Positions 24,019 through 33,487 of a DNA stretch of 64,000 bases are shown here, piece by piece (within the stretch, counting starts at the first letter, position 1; every line of letters begins with the position of its first letter). The stretch lies in assembly GCF_044901685.1 (NCBI RefSeq), contig NZ_JBJDPS010000019.1, positions 54,879 through 118,878 of the forward strand. The letters are read 5' to 3'. Below the pieces are notes generated by a model. The model searched no databases and was not told where the DNA came from. It saw only the letters and a program-made list of their open reading frames with translations. Made by a program: the position numbers and the translations under genes. This DNA is from Micromonospora_G sp044901685 (GTDB lineage Bacteria; Actinomycetota; Actinomycetes; Mycobacteriales; Micromonosporaceae).

Positions 24019-26661
24019 ATGCGCCGAGGCATCCTCGCGTCCGCCACCAGTGCTGCCCTTGCTCTGACCTCGTTCGGCGCACTCGCCCCGCCCGCCAGCG
24101 CCGCCCCCGAGACTGCCGCGGCGGCGGAGACGTACCAGGTGATGGTCTTCTCCAAGACCGCCGGCTACCGGCACGAGTCGGTCGAGGCCGGCGTCGCGGC
24201 GATCGAGCGGCTCGGGCGGGAGAACGGCTTCCAGGTCGACTCGACCGAGGACGCCACCGCCTTCACCGCCACGAACCTGGCCCAGTACGAGGCGGTCGTC
24301 TTCCTCTCCACCACCGGCGACGTGCTCGACGCCGAGCAGCAGGCGGCGTTCGAGGCGTACATCCGGGGCGGTGGCGGCTTCGCGGGCGTGCACGCGGCGG
24401 CCGACACCGAGTACGACTGGCCCTGGTACGGCGCGCTGGTCGGCGGCTACTTCGACTCGCACCCGGCCACCCAGCCGGCCACCGTCCGGTTCTCCGACCG
24501 GGCCAACCCGTCGACCTCGCACTTCGCGCCGACCTGGAACCACACCGACGAGTGGTACAACTACCGGACCAACCCCCGGGAACGGGTCAAGGTGCTCGCC
24601 ACCGTGGACGAGTCGACCTACAGCGGCGGCGGGATGGGCGCGGACCACCCGATCACCTGGTGCCAGGAGTACGACGGCGGCCGGTCCTGGTACACCGGGA
24701 TGGGACACACCACCCAGTCGTACGCCGACGAGAACTACCTGAAGATGCTGCTCGGCGGCATCCGGCTCGTCGCCGACCAGGCCGACGCGGACTGCCGGCC
24801 GGAGACCGGTTACACCGCGCTGTTCGACGGCACCCAGGCCAGTTTCGACCGGTGGCGCCAGGCCGGTCCGGGCGGGTTCACCCTGGACAACGGCACGCTC
24901 ACCTCGTTCGGCGGGATGGGGCTGCTCTGGTACCCGACCCGGACGTACAGCGACTACTCGCTGAAGGTCGACTGGATGATGCCGGGCGACGACAACGGCG
25001 GGGTCTTCATCGGGTTCCCGGACCCGCAGGGTGACCCGTGGAAGCCGGTCGACGCCGGGCACGAGATCCAGATCGACGCCACCGACGCCGACCCGACCCG
25101 GACCACCGGCAGCGTCTACAGCTTCAAGGCCCCGAACACCGCTCTGCGCGAGGCGAACCTGAACCCGCCGGGGGAGTGGAACACGTACGACATCCGGGTG
25201 CACGGGCAGCAGGTCGAGGTCTACCTCAACGGGGTGAAGCTGACCGACTACACCAGTGCCCGCAACATCGCCGAGGGCTTCTTCGGGGTGCAGAACGACG
25301 GCGCCGGACTGGACATCAACTACCGCGACATCCGGATCCGTACGGACGAGACCTCCACCGGGGACGACCTGGCCCGGGGCCGTCCGGTCACCGCGTCGTC
25401 GGTGGAGCCGAACTCGTCCCACCTGCCGGGCAACGCGGTCGACGGCAACCCGGCCACCCGCTGGGCGAGCGAGCACCTGGTCGACCCGCAGTGGCTCGCC
25501 ATCGACCTCGGCGCCGAGTACGACCTGAGTCGGGTCCGGCTCGGCTGGGAGACGGCGTACGCCAGCGCGTACGAGGTGCAGACCTCGACCGACGGCACCA
25601 CCTGGACCAGGGTCCACGGCACCACCAGCGGCGACGGTGGCGTCGACGACCTGGCCATCTCCGGCACCGCCCGCCACCTGCGGGTGTACGGCACCACACG
25701 GGCCACCCAGTGGGGCTACTCGCTCTGGGACGTCAACGTGTACGGCACCCCGGCGCAGCCGGACCAGGACACCACCGCGCCCGTCACCCGGGCCGAGGTC
25801 ACCGGTACGGAGACGGGCGGCTGGTACACCTCGGCCGCGACGGTGACGCTGACCTCGACCGACGAGGCGGACGGCAGCGGCGTCGCGTCGACCGAGTACC
25901 AGCTCGACGCCGACCCGACCTGGACCGCATACACCGGGCCGGTCCAGGTCAGCGGTGACGGGCAGCACGTGCTCCGGTACCGGTCGACCGACCGGGCCGG
26001 CAACGTCGAGACCGCCGGGTCCGCCCCGGTGCGAATCGACGGTACGAAGCCGACGGTGACCGTCTCGGGGCTGGCCGACGGGCAGCTCTACGGGGACAGC
26101 GAGGAGGTGCGGGTGAGCTTCCAGGGCGTCGACCCGACCTCCGGCATCGCCAGCACGGTCGCCACGCTCGACGGCAGGCCGTACGGCGACAACACCCTCC
26201 AGGCCCTGTACGACCTGAGCCTGGGGCTGCACGAGTTGCGGGTCACCGCCACCGACAGGGCCGGCAACACCAACACCAGTTCGGTCCGGTTCTTCGTGGC
26301 CACCTCGTTCCGGGACATGGCGAACCTGCTCGACCGGTTCGGGGCGACCGACCGGCTCAGCGCCAAGGCGCACCGCCAGCTCACCAACAAGCTGACCGCG
26401 GTACGCGACTCGGAGGCGGCCGGCAACGACCGGCGGGCGGTGCAGCAGCTCACCGCGTTTGTCGAACTCGCCTCGGACGCGACGCTGGTGCCGGACGCCG
26501 ACGTACGCGCGGTGCTGGTCCGCGACGCCGACGCGATGATCGTGTCGCTCGGCGGTGCGGCCAGCGCCGCCGGGGTCGCGGCGAACGACGGTCGCCCGCT
26601 TTCGGGCACCGGCCGGGCCGACGGTGAAACCGCTCAGGTGGGCAGGGGCGGCAGCCGGTAG
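24019..26661 (+). CDS. Exported ThuA + DUF1080 multidomain carbohydrate-active protein
   Basis: An 880-residue secreted protein. After a Sec signal (1-35) come: a ThuA-like glutamine-amidotransferase-fold domain (about 40-255, with VFLSTTGD, GGGFAGVHAAADTEYDW and TWCQEYDGGRSWYTGMGHT); a DUF1080 / 3-keto-disaccharide-hydrolase jelly-roll (about 268-450, with DWMMPGDDNGGVFIGFPDP); an F5/8 type C discoidin domain (about 455-575); two Ig-like domains (about 580-670 and 672-760); and a C-terminal helical FIMAH-like domain (about 762-845). ThuA and DUF1080 proteins act in 3-keto-sugar metabolism. The start ATG follows GGAAGGAG. Confidence 0.88.
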   Translation: MRRGILASATSAALALTSFGALAPPASAAPETAAAAETYQVMVFSKTAGYRHESVEAGVAAIERLGRENGFQVDSTEDATAFTATNLAQYEAVVFLSTTGDVLDAEQQAAFEAYIRGGGGFAGVHAAADTEYDWPWYGALVGGYFDSHPATQPATVRFSDRANPSTSHFAPTWNHTDEWYNYRTNPRERVKVLATVDESTYSGGGMGADHPITWCQEYDGGRSWYTGMGHTTQSYADENYLKMLLGGIRLVADQADADCRPETGYTALFDGTQASFDRWRQAGPGGFTLDNGTLTSFGGMGLLWYPTRTYSDYSLKVDWMMPGDDNGGVFIGFPDPQGDPWKPVDAGHEIQIDATDADPTRTTGSVYSFKAPNTALREANLNPPGEWNTYDIRVHGQQVEVYLNGVKLTDYTSARNIAEGFFGVQNDGAGLDINYRDIRIRTDETSTGDDLARGRPVTASSVEPNSSHLPGNAVDGNPATRWASEHLVDPQWLAIDLGAEYDLSRVRLGWETAYASAYEVQTSTDGTTWTRVHGTTSGDGGVDDLAISGTARHLRVYGTTRATQWGYSLWDVNVYGTPAQPDQDTTAPVTRAEVTGTETGGWYTSAATVTLTSTDEADGSGVASTEYQLDADPTWTAYTGPVQVSGDGQHVLRYRSTDRAGNVETAGSAPVRIDGTKPTVTVSGLADGQLYGDSEEVRVSFQGVDPTSGIASTVATLDGRPYGDNTLQALYDLSLGLHELRVTATDRAGNTNTSSVRFFVATSFRDMANLLDRFGATDRLSAKAHRQLTNKLTAVRDSEAAGNDRRAVQQLTAFVELASDATLVPDADVRAVLVRDADAMIVSLGGAASAAGVAANDGRPLSGTGRADGETAQVGRGGSR

Positions 26662-26668
26662 TCGATGG

Positions 26669-26701
26669 CAGGGGTGAGGGAACGACCCGCCCTCACCCCT
26701 G
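26669..26701. terminator. Bidirectional 12-bp hairpin between convergent genes
   Basis: Exact arms 26669-26680 and 26690-26701 with a 9-nt loop, between the ThuA-protein stop and the DUF1707-protein stop. Confidence 0.75.
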
Positions 26702-26718
26702 TCGACCGGCGAACCGGG

Positions 26719-27249
26719 TCAGGCCCGTTCGTTACGCCCGCGCTGCTCGGCCGTCCGGACCGAGTGCCGGTAGAGGAACATCAGCACGGAGGCGGCCACC
26801 GGTATCCCCAGCACCCACAGGACGTCGTACATCAGGCCGAGCACGACGGCGACCGGCAGTCCCAGGCCGAGCAGGGCCATCATCGCGCTGTGGAAGGACG
26901 TGAACTCCTCGTTGGGGCCGGTCGACGGGGTTGGCGTGACCGGGTTCGACGGGTCCGGAAGGCTGGGGTGTGGCGTCGGCAGGTCGGCGAAGAGCCGGGC
27001 CAGTTCACTTCGGGTACGAGTCTCGTCGAGGTCGCGTCTGCGCGAATGGTACTCCTCGGCGTCGATCCGCTCCTCGCGGTGGTGCTGCTCCAACGCCCAC
27101 CGGGCCGACTCCCGCTCCGGCTTCCCGATCCGCAGGTCGGGTGGACCGCCGAGGGTGTCCGGCAGGGGCTGCCACGACGCGAGACCGTCTTCCGTTCGCT
27201 GCGGAACGGGTCGGTCCTCGCCTGGCACGTCGTCCGCGAAATCGTCCAC
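26719..27249 (-). CDS. DUF1707 (SHOCT-like) two-span membrane protein
   Basis: A 176-residue protein. The DUF1707 module is visible at about 40-90: LRIGKPERESARWALEQHHREERIDAEEYHSRRR followed by a second helix ending in ARLFADLP. A Pro-rich linker precedes two hydrophobic segments (about 118-140 and 142-162), and the tail is Arg-rich. DUF1707 proteins are common small actinobacterial envelope proteins of unknown role; the N-terminal module is thought to mediate oligomerisation or protein contact. It is divergent from the lipoprotein gene at 27351. Confidence 0.85.
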   Translation of the reverse strand: MDDFADDVPGEDRPVPQRTEDGLASWQPLPDTLGGPPDLRIGKPERESARWALEQHHREERIDAEEYHSRRRDLDETRTRSELARLFADLPTPHPSLPDPSNPVTPTPSTGPNEEFTSFHSAMMALLGLGLPVAVVLGLMYDVLWVLGIPVAASVLMFLYRHSVRTAEQRGRNERA

Positions 27250-27350
27250 CGGGCCAGGGTAGGAGAGCGTACACAGCCGCCATCGTGGAAACGTTTACCG
27301 CAATCGCAAATAGGGCATATGGCCACCATCGCCGAGGTGAGAGGTGTGGT

Positions 27351-28013
27351 ATGTCCAATGTGAAGTGGGTTTCCGGCGCGGTGGTACTGGTCTGCACGAC
27401 CGCCCTGCTGGGCTGCCAGACCGGCCAGTCCGGTCAGTCCGGAGAGTTGTCCGCCTCCGCCGTACCGTCCGCCTCCTCATCCGCGACGCTCCCACCGGCC
27501 GCGCCGACGGGGTCGCCGTCGGGCAGCGGGACGCCCGGTCCCTCGGCCGCGACCGATCCCGCCCTGTCGGGCGAGCGCGAGGTGACCATCGTGCGGGTGC
27601 AGGCGTCCGAGGGCGGGCTGTCGCTGGACGGTCGACTCGGCGAGGCCGACGACGACAGTGGACGCCAGTTGTTCGTCCCGACCCCGCTCGGTGCCGGCGG
27701 ATACCTGATCAAGGCGTACACCAGGCCGAACAACCACCCCGCCGCCGACGAGCCGTCCTGCTGGCAGGTGCGGAACCCGGGCGACGCACAGCCGCTGAGC
27801 GTCGAGGCGGCCGTCTGCGCCGAAGCCGACCCGGACCAACGATTCACGATCACCGCCAAGGGCAAGGGAACGTACGCGATCAGCCACGAGTCGGCGTTCC
27901 TCCAGTATTCGCCCACCAACGGTCTGATCCTCGAAGAACTGGGCGACGCGCCGCTGCGGAGCACCTTCCGGTTCGTCGACAACGGACCCGCCCGCCGCCC
28001 AGCCGGCGGCTGA
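27351..28013 (+). CDS. Putative lipoprotein, 220 aa
   Basis: The N-terminus is a lipoprotein signal with the lipobox LLGC (Cys at about residue 23), then a Gln/Ser/Pro-rich tether of about 50 residues. The globular part (about 78-215) begins EREVTIVRVQASEGGLSLDG and contains SCWQVRNPGDAQPL and CAEADPDQRFTI, with two Cys that could form a disulfide, and ends with LQYSPTNGLILEELGDAPL. I do not recognise the family; the pattern suggests a small beta-rich or ricin-like surface domain. The ATG at 27351 is the only start that gives a proper signal peptide. Confidence 0.72.
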   Translation: MSNVKWVSGAVVLVCTTALLGCQTGQSGQSGELSASAVPSASSSATLPPAAPTGSPSGSGTPGPSAATDPALSGEREVTIVRVQASEGGLSLDGRLGEADDDSGRQLFVPTPLGAGGYLIKAYTRPNNHPAADEPSCWQVRNPGDAQPLSVEAAVCAEADPDQRFTITAKGKGTYAISHESAFLQYSPTNGLILEELGDAPLRSTFRFVDNGPARRPAGG

Positions 28014-28020
28014 TCGCCTC

Positions 28021-28063
28021 CACCACAGCCATCGGCACCACAGCCATCGGCACCACAGCCACG
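28021..28063. repeat. 15-bp tandem repeat, nearly three copies
   Basis: CACCACAGCCATCGG is repeated exactly at 28021-28035 and 28036-28050, with a partial third copy from 28051. It sits directly after the lipoprotein stop and before a terminator hairpin. Confidence 0.78.
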
Positions 28064-28092
28064 AGCCCGACCGTCCCCCTCACGGTCGGGCT
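28064..28092 (+). terminator. 11-bp hairpin terminator of the lipoprotein gene
   Basis: AGCCCGACCGT (28064-28074) pairs exactly with ACGGTCGGGCT (28082-28092) across a 7-nt loop. Confidence 0.75.
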
Positions 28093-28211
28093 TGCGGATC
28101 CGAGTGCGTTGTCGGCACTTCGGCTGGTTTCAGGATGCTTGAGGGCTATGACGTAAACTCTTAACGGATTGTTAGTGGTAGATCGGGGTGCTGCTTTCGG
28201 GTGGAGGGTTG

Positions 28212-31013
28212 GTGGAGTTTCGGCTGTTGGGAGCGGTCGAACTGTTCGCCGGGGAGCGTTCGGTCGAACTCGGCCCACCGCAGCAACGCCTCGTGCTGGC
28301 GGCGCTCGCCGTGGACGCCGGCCGTCCGGTCACCACCGAAGTGCTGGTCGACCGGGTGTGGGACGACGCACCGACCGGCGCCCGCCGTACCCTGCACGTG
28401 CACGTCAGCGGGATTCGCAAGGCCCTTGCCCGGGCGTCCGACCTGGACCCGGCACCGGTCGCGCTCTCGCGTCGCTCCGGCGGTTACGTGCTCGACGTCG
28501 ATCCGGACCTGGTCGACATCCACCGTTTCCACCGCCTCGTCGACCTGGCGGCGGTCAACCCGCCCCGGTCGACCGTGGCGTACGGGCAGGCTCTGGGGCT
28601 GTGGCGGGGTGAGCCGCTGGGCGGGCTGGCCGGCGACTGGGCCGCCCGGATGCGCGACGCCTGGCGTCAGGACCTACAGGCCGCCGTGATCGCCTGGGCG
28701 GAGTTGGAGCTACGGTCCGGCCAGGCGGCGGGGGTGATCGGTCCGCTCACCCGGATGGTCGGTGAGAGCCCGCTGGTGGAGCCGTTGACGGCGCTGCTGA
28801 TGCGGGCGCTGCACGTCGTCGGTCGCACCTCGGAGGCGTTGAACCGGTACGCCGACATCCGTGCCCGGCTCGCCGACCAGTTGGGCATCGATCCGGGCGC
28901 CGAGTTGCAGGACCTGCACCGGGAGATACTCCGGGGCAAGGTGACCACCGTGGTCGAGCCGGTGCCCGTACCCGTACCCGCCGTGCCACCGCGCCCGGCG
29001 CACGCGGTGCCCGCGCAACTGCCGCCCGCGCTGGCCGGGTTCGTCGGCCGGGCCAGCGAGCTGAAGCTGCTCGACGGCCTGGTGGCCGACGCGACCCGCG
29101 AGCCCGCGACCATGGTCATCTCGGTCCTGGCCGGTTCGGCCGGCGTGGGCAAGACCTCGCTCGCGGTCTACTGGGCGCATCGCGTCCGCGACCAGTTCCC
29201 CGACGGGCAGCTCTACGTCAACCTCCGGGGTTTCGACCAGCGCGGCGCGGCGATGGACCCGGCCGAGGCGGTCCGGGGTTTCCTGGACACGCTCGCGGTG
29301 CCCCGGTACCGCATCCCGGCCACGAGTGACGCCCAGGTCGGGCTCTACCGGAGCCTGCTCTCCGGACGACGCGTGCTGGTGGTGCTCGACAACGCCAGCG
29401 ACGCCGAGCAGGTACGTCCCCTGCTGCCCGGATCGCCGGGCTGCCTCGTCCTCGTCACCAGCCGCAACCAGCTCACGTCGCTCGCCGTGACCGAGGCCGC
29501 CCGGATGATGACGCTGGAACTGATGTCCGACTCCGACGCGTACGAGTTGCTCGCCATGCGCCTGGGGCGCGGCCGGGTCGCCGCCGAGCCGGACGCGGTC
29601 GCCGAGATCGTCGAGCTCTGCGCCCGGCTGCCGCTGGCCCTCGCGGTCGTGGCGGCCCGTGCGGCGGCTCGGCCGGGAATCCGGCTCTCGGCGGTGGCGG
29701 CCGAGCTGCGCGGGGCCGGGCAGAGCCTGGACCCGTTTGCCGTCGGCGACGCGGTGAGCGACGTACGGTCGGTCTTCTCCTGGTCCTGCGCCGCGCTCAG
29801 CGTCGGGGCGGCGAGGCTGTTCCGCCTGCTCGGCTGGCATCCCGGTCCGTACCTGACGGTGGCGGCGGCGGCCAGCACGGCCGGCATCCCGCTGCGGCAG
29901 GCGCAGACGCTCTTCGCCGAACTCGCCGCCGCCAACCTGATCGCCGAACGGGCGCCCGGCCGGTACGTGCTCCACGACCTGCTGCGGGCGTACGCCGTGG
30001 AGTGGGCCGAGGCGGACGAGACCGATGCCGCCCGCCGGGCCGCCCTGCACCGGCTGCTCGACCATCACCTGCACACCGGTCACCGCGCCGCGCTCCTGCT
30101 GATGCCGCATCCGAGCGTCCGGATCGAGGTCGGCGAGGCGCCACCCGGTGTCCTGGTCGAGTCGCTCGCGGATGCCGCGGAGGCGATCGCCTGGTTCGCC
30201 GCCGAACGCCCCGTCCTGCTCGCCCTGATCGACCTGGCGGTGGAGGCCGGGCTGGACCGACACGCCTGGCACCTGTCCTGGACACTCGCGCCCTTCCTGC
30301 AACGCCAGGGTTACTGGAACGAGCAGTTGGCGATGCTGCGGACGACGGTGGGTGCGGTGGGACGACTCGACGACTCGGTCGGGCTGGCGTTCGCCCACCG
30401 GTGGATCGGCAGCGCGCACGCCGAACTGGGCCAGTTCCAGGAGGCCGGCGATCATCTGCGGCAGGCGGCCGAGCTGCACCGCACCCTCGGCGAACCTCTT
30501 GGTGAGGCCGGTATCCACATGGTGCTGGGAGTGGTGGCCGAGCGGCAGGGCGGCCACGAGGAGGCGCTGGGCCACGCGCAGCGGGCCCACGAGCTCTTCG
30601 GCCGCGCGGGGCACCGGATCGGTCAGGCGAACTCGCTCAACAGCATCGGCTGGTACCGCGCGCTGTTGCGGGAGTACGACGAGGCCCTTCGGTGCTGCCA
30701 CGAGGCGCTCGCGGTGTTGCGCGAGACCGACGCGCTGATGGGCCTCTCACACACGCTGGACAGCATCGGCTACATCCACCACCGGATGGGCCGGTACGAC
30801 GAGTCGATCGCCAGCTACCGGGAGGCGATCGACCTGTACCGCCGGGCCGGTGACCGGTGGAACGAGGCGGACGGGCTCGGCCGGCTCGCCGAGGTCCACC
30901 GCGACGCGGGCAACCGGGACGCCGCCCGGACCGCGTGGAGCAGGGCTCTGACGATCCTGGACGACCTGGGCCACCCCGACGCCGAGGCGGTCCGGGCCCG
31001 GCAGACGCCCTGA
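28212..31013 (+). CDS. AfsR-like SARP regulator with NB-ARC ATPase and TPR domains
   Basis: A large (about 933 residues) regulator: an OmpR-type winged helix (1-95, VEFRLLGAVELFAGE), a bacterial transcriptional activation domain (96-240, ending in DQLGIDPGAELQDLHREIL), an NB-ARC STAND ATPase (about 275-560; P-loop AGSAGVGKTSLAV, sensor-like RVLVVLDNASDAEQV, LPLALAVVAARAA) and C-terminal tetratricopeptide repeats (about 640-925). AfsR-type proteins bind heptamer direct repeats near -35 and activate secondary metabolism. The GTG at 28212 gives the usual VEFRLLG start; a GTG 24 bp upstream is possible. It is monocistronic. Its target genes cannot be read from here. Confidence 0.9.
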   Translation: MEFRLLGAVELFAGERSVELGPPQQRLVLAALAVDAGRPVTTEVLVDRVWDDAPTGARRTLHVHVSGIRKALARASDLDPAPVALSRRSGGYVLDVDPDLVDIHRFHRLVDLAAVNPPRSTVAYGQALGLWRGEPLGGLAGDWAARMRDAWRQDLQAAVIAWAELELRSGQAAGVIGPLTRMVGESPLVEPLTALLMRALHVVGRTSEALNRYADIRARLADQLGIDPGAELQDLHREILRGKVTTVVEPVPVPVPAVPPRPAHAVPAQLPPALAGFVGRASELKLLDGLVADATREPATMVISVLAGSAGVGKTSLAVYWAHRVRDQFPDGQLYVNLRGFDQRGAAMDPAEAVRGFLDTLAVPRYRIPATSDAQVGLYRSLLSGRRVLVVLDNASDAEQVRPLLPGSPGCLVLVTSRNQLTSLAVTEAARMMTLELMSDSDAYELLAMRLGRGRVAAEPDAVAEIVELCARLPLALAVVAARAAARPGIRLSAVAAELRGAGQSLDPFAVGDAVSDVRSVFSWSCAALSVGAARLFRLLGWHPGPYLTVAAAASTAGIPLRQAQTLFAELAAANLIAERAPGRYVLHDLLRAYAVEWAEADETDAARRAALHRLLDHHLHTGHRAALLLMPHPSVRIEVGEAPPGVLVESLADAAEAIAWFAAERPVLLALIDLAVEAGLDRHAWHLSWTLAPFLQRQGYWNEQLAMLRTTVGAVGRLDDSVGLAFAHRWIGSAHAELGQFQEAGDHLRQAAELHRTLGEPLGEAGIHMVLGVVAERQGGHEEALGHAQRAHELFGRAGHRIGQANSLNSIGWYRALLREYDEALRCCHEALAVLRETDALMGLSHTLDSIGYIHHRMGRYDESIASYREAIDLYRRAGDRWNEADGLGRLAEVHRDAGNRDAARTAWSRALTILDDLGHPDAEAVRARQTP

Positions 31014-31146
31014 TCGGCCACCCCCGTCAAACCGCCGAACCGGGCGTCGCGCACCCGCCCGAGCAGTACGTTGTAACCGAGACCCTGCCCACCGGTGGCC
31101 CCCGCAGGGCGCGGCCAGGACGGCTGACTCGGCCCAGGGAGGCTCG

Positions 31147-31776
31147 ATGAGCAAGACCGACGTACGCGGCGGCGGCACGGGCGAAACCACGGTCCAGAAC
31201 GTCGACATGAAGATCGAGGTGGCCGTCATCCCGGTCTCGGACGTCGAGCGTGCCAAGGAGTTCTACCGGCGACTCGGGTGGCGACTCGACCAGACACCGG
31301 TCGGCATCGTCCAGCTCACGCCGCACGGCTCCGGATGCTCGGTCCAGTTCGGCGCGAACCTCACCTCGGCGGCCCCGGGTTCGGCCAGCCAGTACGTGAT
31401 CGTGAACGACCTGGAGACCACCCGGAACGTACTGCTCGCGGCCGGCGTCGAGGTGGGCGGGATCTTCCACCTCGGTCCCGACGGCCCGCTCGACGGTCCG
31501 GATCCCGAGCGTCGCAGCTACTTCTCCCGCGCCTCGTTCAGCGACCCGGACGGCAACCAGTGGTTGTTGCAGGAGGTGACCACCCGGCTTCCCGGGCGGA
31601 TCGAGGGCGGCGTGACGTCGTTCGGCTCGGTGGACGACCTGACCAGCGCGCTCGAACGCGCGTCGGCCGCCCACGGCGAGCACGAGAAGCGTACCGGCGC
31701 GGAGGACCCGAACTGGGCCAACTGGTACGCCGCGTACATGGTGAGCGAGCAGAGCGGCGCCGAGCTGCCCCGGTAA
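31147..31776 (+). CDS. VOC (glyoxalase/bleomycin-resistance) superfamily protein
   Basis: A 209-residue protein with one vicinal-oxygen-chelate module at about 22-145: MKIEVAVIPVSDVERAKEFYRRLGWRL at the start of the first beta-alpha unit and FSDPDGNQWLLQEVTTRLPG at the end, the latter carrying the usual metal-side Glu. Residues 150-209 form an added helical tail with AEDPNWANWYAAYMVSEQSG. Members include dioxygenases, fosfomycin/bleomycin resistance proteins and many of unknown function; the substrate here is unknown. The gene stands alone upstream of a hairpin and convergent with aceB. Confidence 0.85.
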   Translation: MSKTDVRGGGTGETTVQNVDMKIEVAVIPVSDVERAKEFYRRLGWRLDQTPVGIVQLTPHGSGCSVQFGANLTSAAPGSASQYVIVNDLETTRNVLLAAGVEVGGIFHLGPDGPLDGPDPERRSYFSRASFSDPDGNQWLLQEVTTRLPGRIEGGVTSFGSVDDLTSALERASAAHGEHEKRTGAEDPNWANWYAAYMVSEQSGAELPR

Positions 31777-31789
31777 CCCGTCGCGCCGG

Positions 31790-31825
31790 GCCAGCCCGGT
31801 CACCCCTTCGGACGACCGGGCTGGG
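31790..31825. terminator. Bidirectional hairpin between VOC gene and aceB
   Basis: CCAGCCCGGTC at 31791-31801 pairs with GACCGGGCTGG at 31814-31824 across 12 nt. It lies between the convergent stops at 31776 and 31838. Confidence 0.75.
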
Positions 31826-31837
31826 CGGTGACGTCGA

Positions 31838-33487
31838 CTACCGCTCGGGTCGCCCGACCAGGTGGTTCGCGTACGCGCCGGTGGTGAAGAAGGTGGGCAG
31901 GGTGTCGCCGAGCGCGGTCCGTACGAAAATCTCCTCCGCGTCGTGCCACCGGTGCCCGGCCCCGTCGTCGTCGCCACGCGCCGCCGCCAACTCCTCGGCG
32001 AGCAGTTTGCGGACCAGTTCCTCGTCGATCGGGCGCCCGTCGGTCAGCCGGCTCCCGGTCCGGACCCACTGCCAGACCTGGCACCGGGCGATCTCGGCGG
32101 TCGCCGCGTCCTCCATCAGGTCGAAGATCGCCACCGCGCCGCTGCCACCGAGCCACGCGTCCAGGTAGCGCAGGGCGACGGCGATGTTGTTCCGCAGCCC
32201 GGACTCGGTCACCTCGCCGCCGGCGCCGGCGACGTCGAGCAACTCGTCCGGGGTGACCCGGACGTCCTCGCGGAGGCGGTCGAGCTGGTGGGCGCGGTCG
32301 CCCAGCACCCGGTCGAAGACCTCCCGGCAGATCGGCACCAGGCCCGGGTGGGCGACCCAGGAGCCGTCGAAGCCGTCGGCCGCCTCCCGCTCCTTGTCCT
32401 CGCGCACCTTCGCCATCGCCAGCGCGTTGGTGTCGGCGTTCCGGCTCGGGATGAACGCGGCCATCCCGCCCAGCGCGTACCCGCCCCGCCGGTGACAGGT
32501 CGACACCAGCAGCTCGGTGTACGCGCGCATGAACGGCACCGTCATGGTGACCCTGGCCCGCTCCGGCAGCACAAATTCGGGCCGCTCACCGAAGGTCTTG
32601 ACCAGGCTGAAGATGTAGTCCCAGCGGCCGGCGTTCAGCCCCGCGCAGTGGTCGCGCAGCTCGTACAGGATCTCCTCCATCTCGAACGCGGCGGTGATGG
32701 TCTCGATCAGCACGGTCGCCCGGATCGTGCCGTACGGCATCCCGAGCAGGCCCTGGGCCACGGTGAACACGTCGTTCCAGAGCCGTGCCTCCAGGTGGCT
32801 CTCCAGCTTGGGCAGGTAGAAGTAGGGACCGCTGCCCCGGTCGAGCTGAAGTTGCCCACAGTGGAACAGATAGAGCCCGAAGTCGACCAGGGCGGCCGGG
32901 ACCGGGCGCCCGTCCACCACGACGTGCTTCTCGACCAGGTGCCAGCCGCGCGGCCGGAGAACGATGGTGGCCGGGTCCGGGCCGACCCGGTACCGCTTGC
33001 CGGTCTCCGTCGTGAAGTCGAGCCGGCCGTCGATCGCGTCGCGCAGGTTGAGCTGCCCACCCACCAGGTTCGACCAGGTGGGGGAGAGCGCGTCCTCGAA
33101 GTCGGCCAGCCAGACCCGGGCGCCCGAGTTCAGCGCGTTGACGGTCATCCGCCGGTCCGGCGGGCCGGTGATCTCGACCCGCCGGTCGACCAGTCCGGGC
33201 GCGGCGCCGGCCACCCGCCAGTGCGGGTCGTCCCGGACCGCCGAGGTCTCCGCCAGCCAGCCCAGCGACTCCTCGCCCCGGGCCAGGCGGTCGCGGCGCC
33301 TCGCCCGGTCGGTCAGCAACTCGGCCCGCCGGCCGGCGAACTCGGCGTCGAGCCGAGCGACAAACGCGAGTGCCTCCGGGGTCAGGATCTCGTTGAACCG
33401 CTCCCCGCCCTGCCCCACGACCGTGATCTGCGACCGCATGGCGTTCGCCCCCGGGAGCGTGAACCGCGTACGCGTGGTCGCCGGCAT
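31838..33487 (-). CDS. aceB: Malate synthase A
   Basis: A 549-residue enzyme condensing glyoxylate with acetyl-CoA to malate in the glyoxylate shunt. The conserved segments are visible: VNALNSGARVWLADFEDALSPTWSN near the middle of the N-terminal half, FYLPKLESHLEARLWNDVF (the malate synthase signature), GTIRATVLIETITAAFEMEEIL and RWDYIFSLVKTF. Length matches isoform A rather than the larger G. The ATG at 33487 shares one base with the aceA stop (TGATG), so the two are translationally coupled. Both are expected to be switched by the divergent RamB-like regulator in response to acetate or fatty acids. Confidence 0.95.
   Translation of the reverse strand: MPATTRTRFTLPGANAMRSQITVVGQGGERFNEILTPEALAFVARLDAEFAGRRAELLTDRARRRDRLARGEESLGWLAETSAVRDDPHWRVAGAAPGLVDRRVEITGPPDRRMTVNALNSGARVWLADFEDALSPTWSNLVGGQLNLRDAIDGRLDFTTETGKRYRVGPDPATIVLRPRGWHLVEKHVVVDGRPVPAALVDFGLYLFHCGQLQLDRGSGPYFYLPKLESHLEARLWNDVFTVAQGLLGMPYGTIRATVLIETITAAFEMEEILYELRDHCAGLNAGRWDYIFSLVKTFGERPEFVLPERARVTMTVPFMRAYTELLVSTCHRRGGYALGGMAAFIPSRNADTNALAMAKVREDKEREAADGFDGSWVAHPGLVPICREVFDRVLGDRAHQLDRLREDVRVTPDELLDVAGAGGEVTESGLRNNIAVALRYLDAWLGGSGAVAIFDLMEDAATAEIARCQVWQWVRTGSRLTDGRPIDEELVRKLLAEELAAARGDDDGAGHRWHDAEEIFVRTALGDTLPTFFTTGAYANHLVGRPER

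Noticed and set aside
26970..27350. Upstream extension of the lipoprotein gene
   Set aside because: The frame overlaps the DUF1707 gene on the other strand, and the lipoprotein signal requires the ATG at 27351.
28021..28063. Possible start of a CRISPR or minisatellite array
   Set aside because: Only about three directly adjoining 15-bp copies, no spacers, and it lies right before a terminator.
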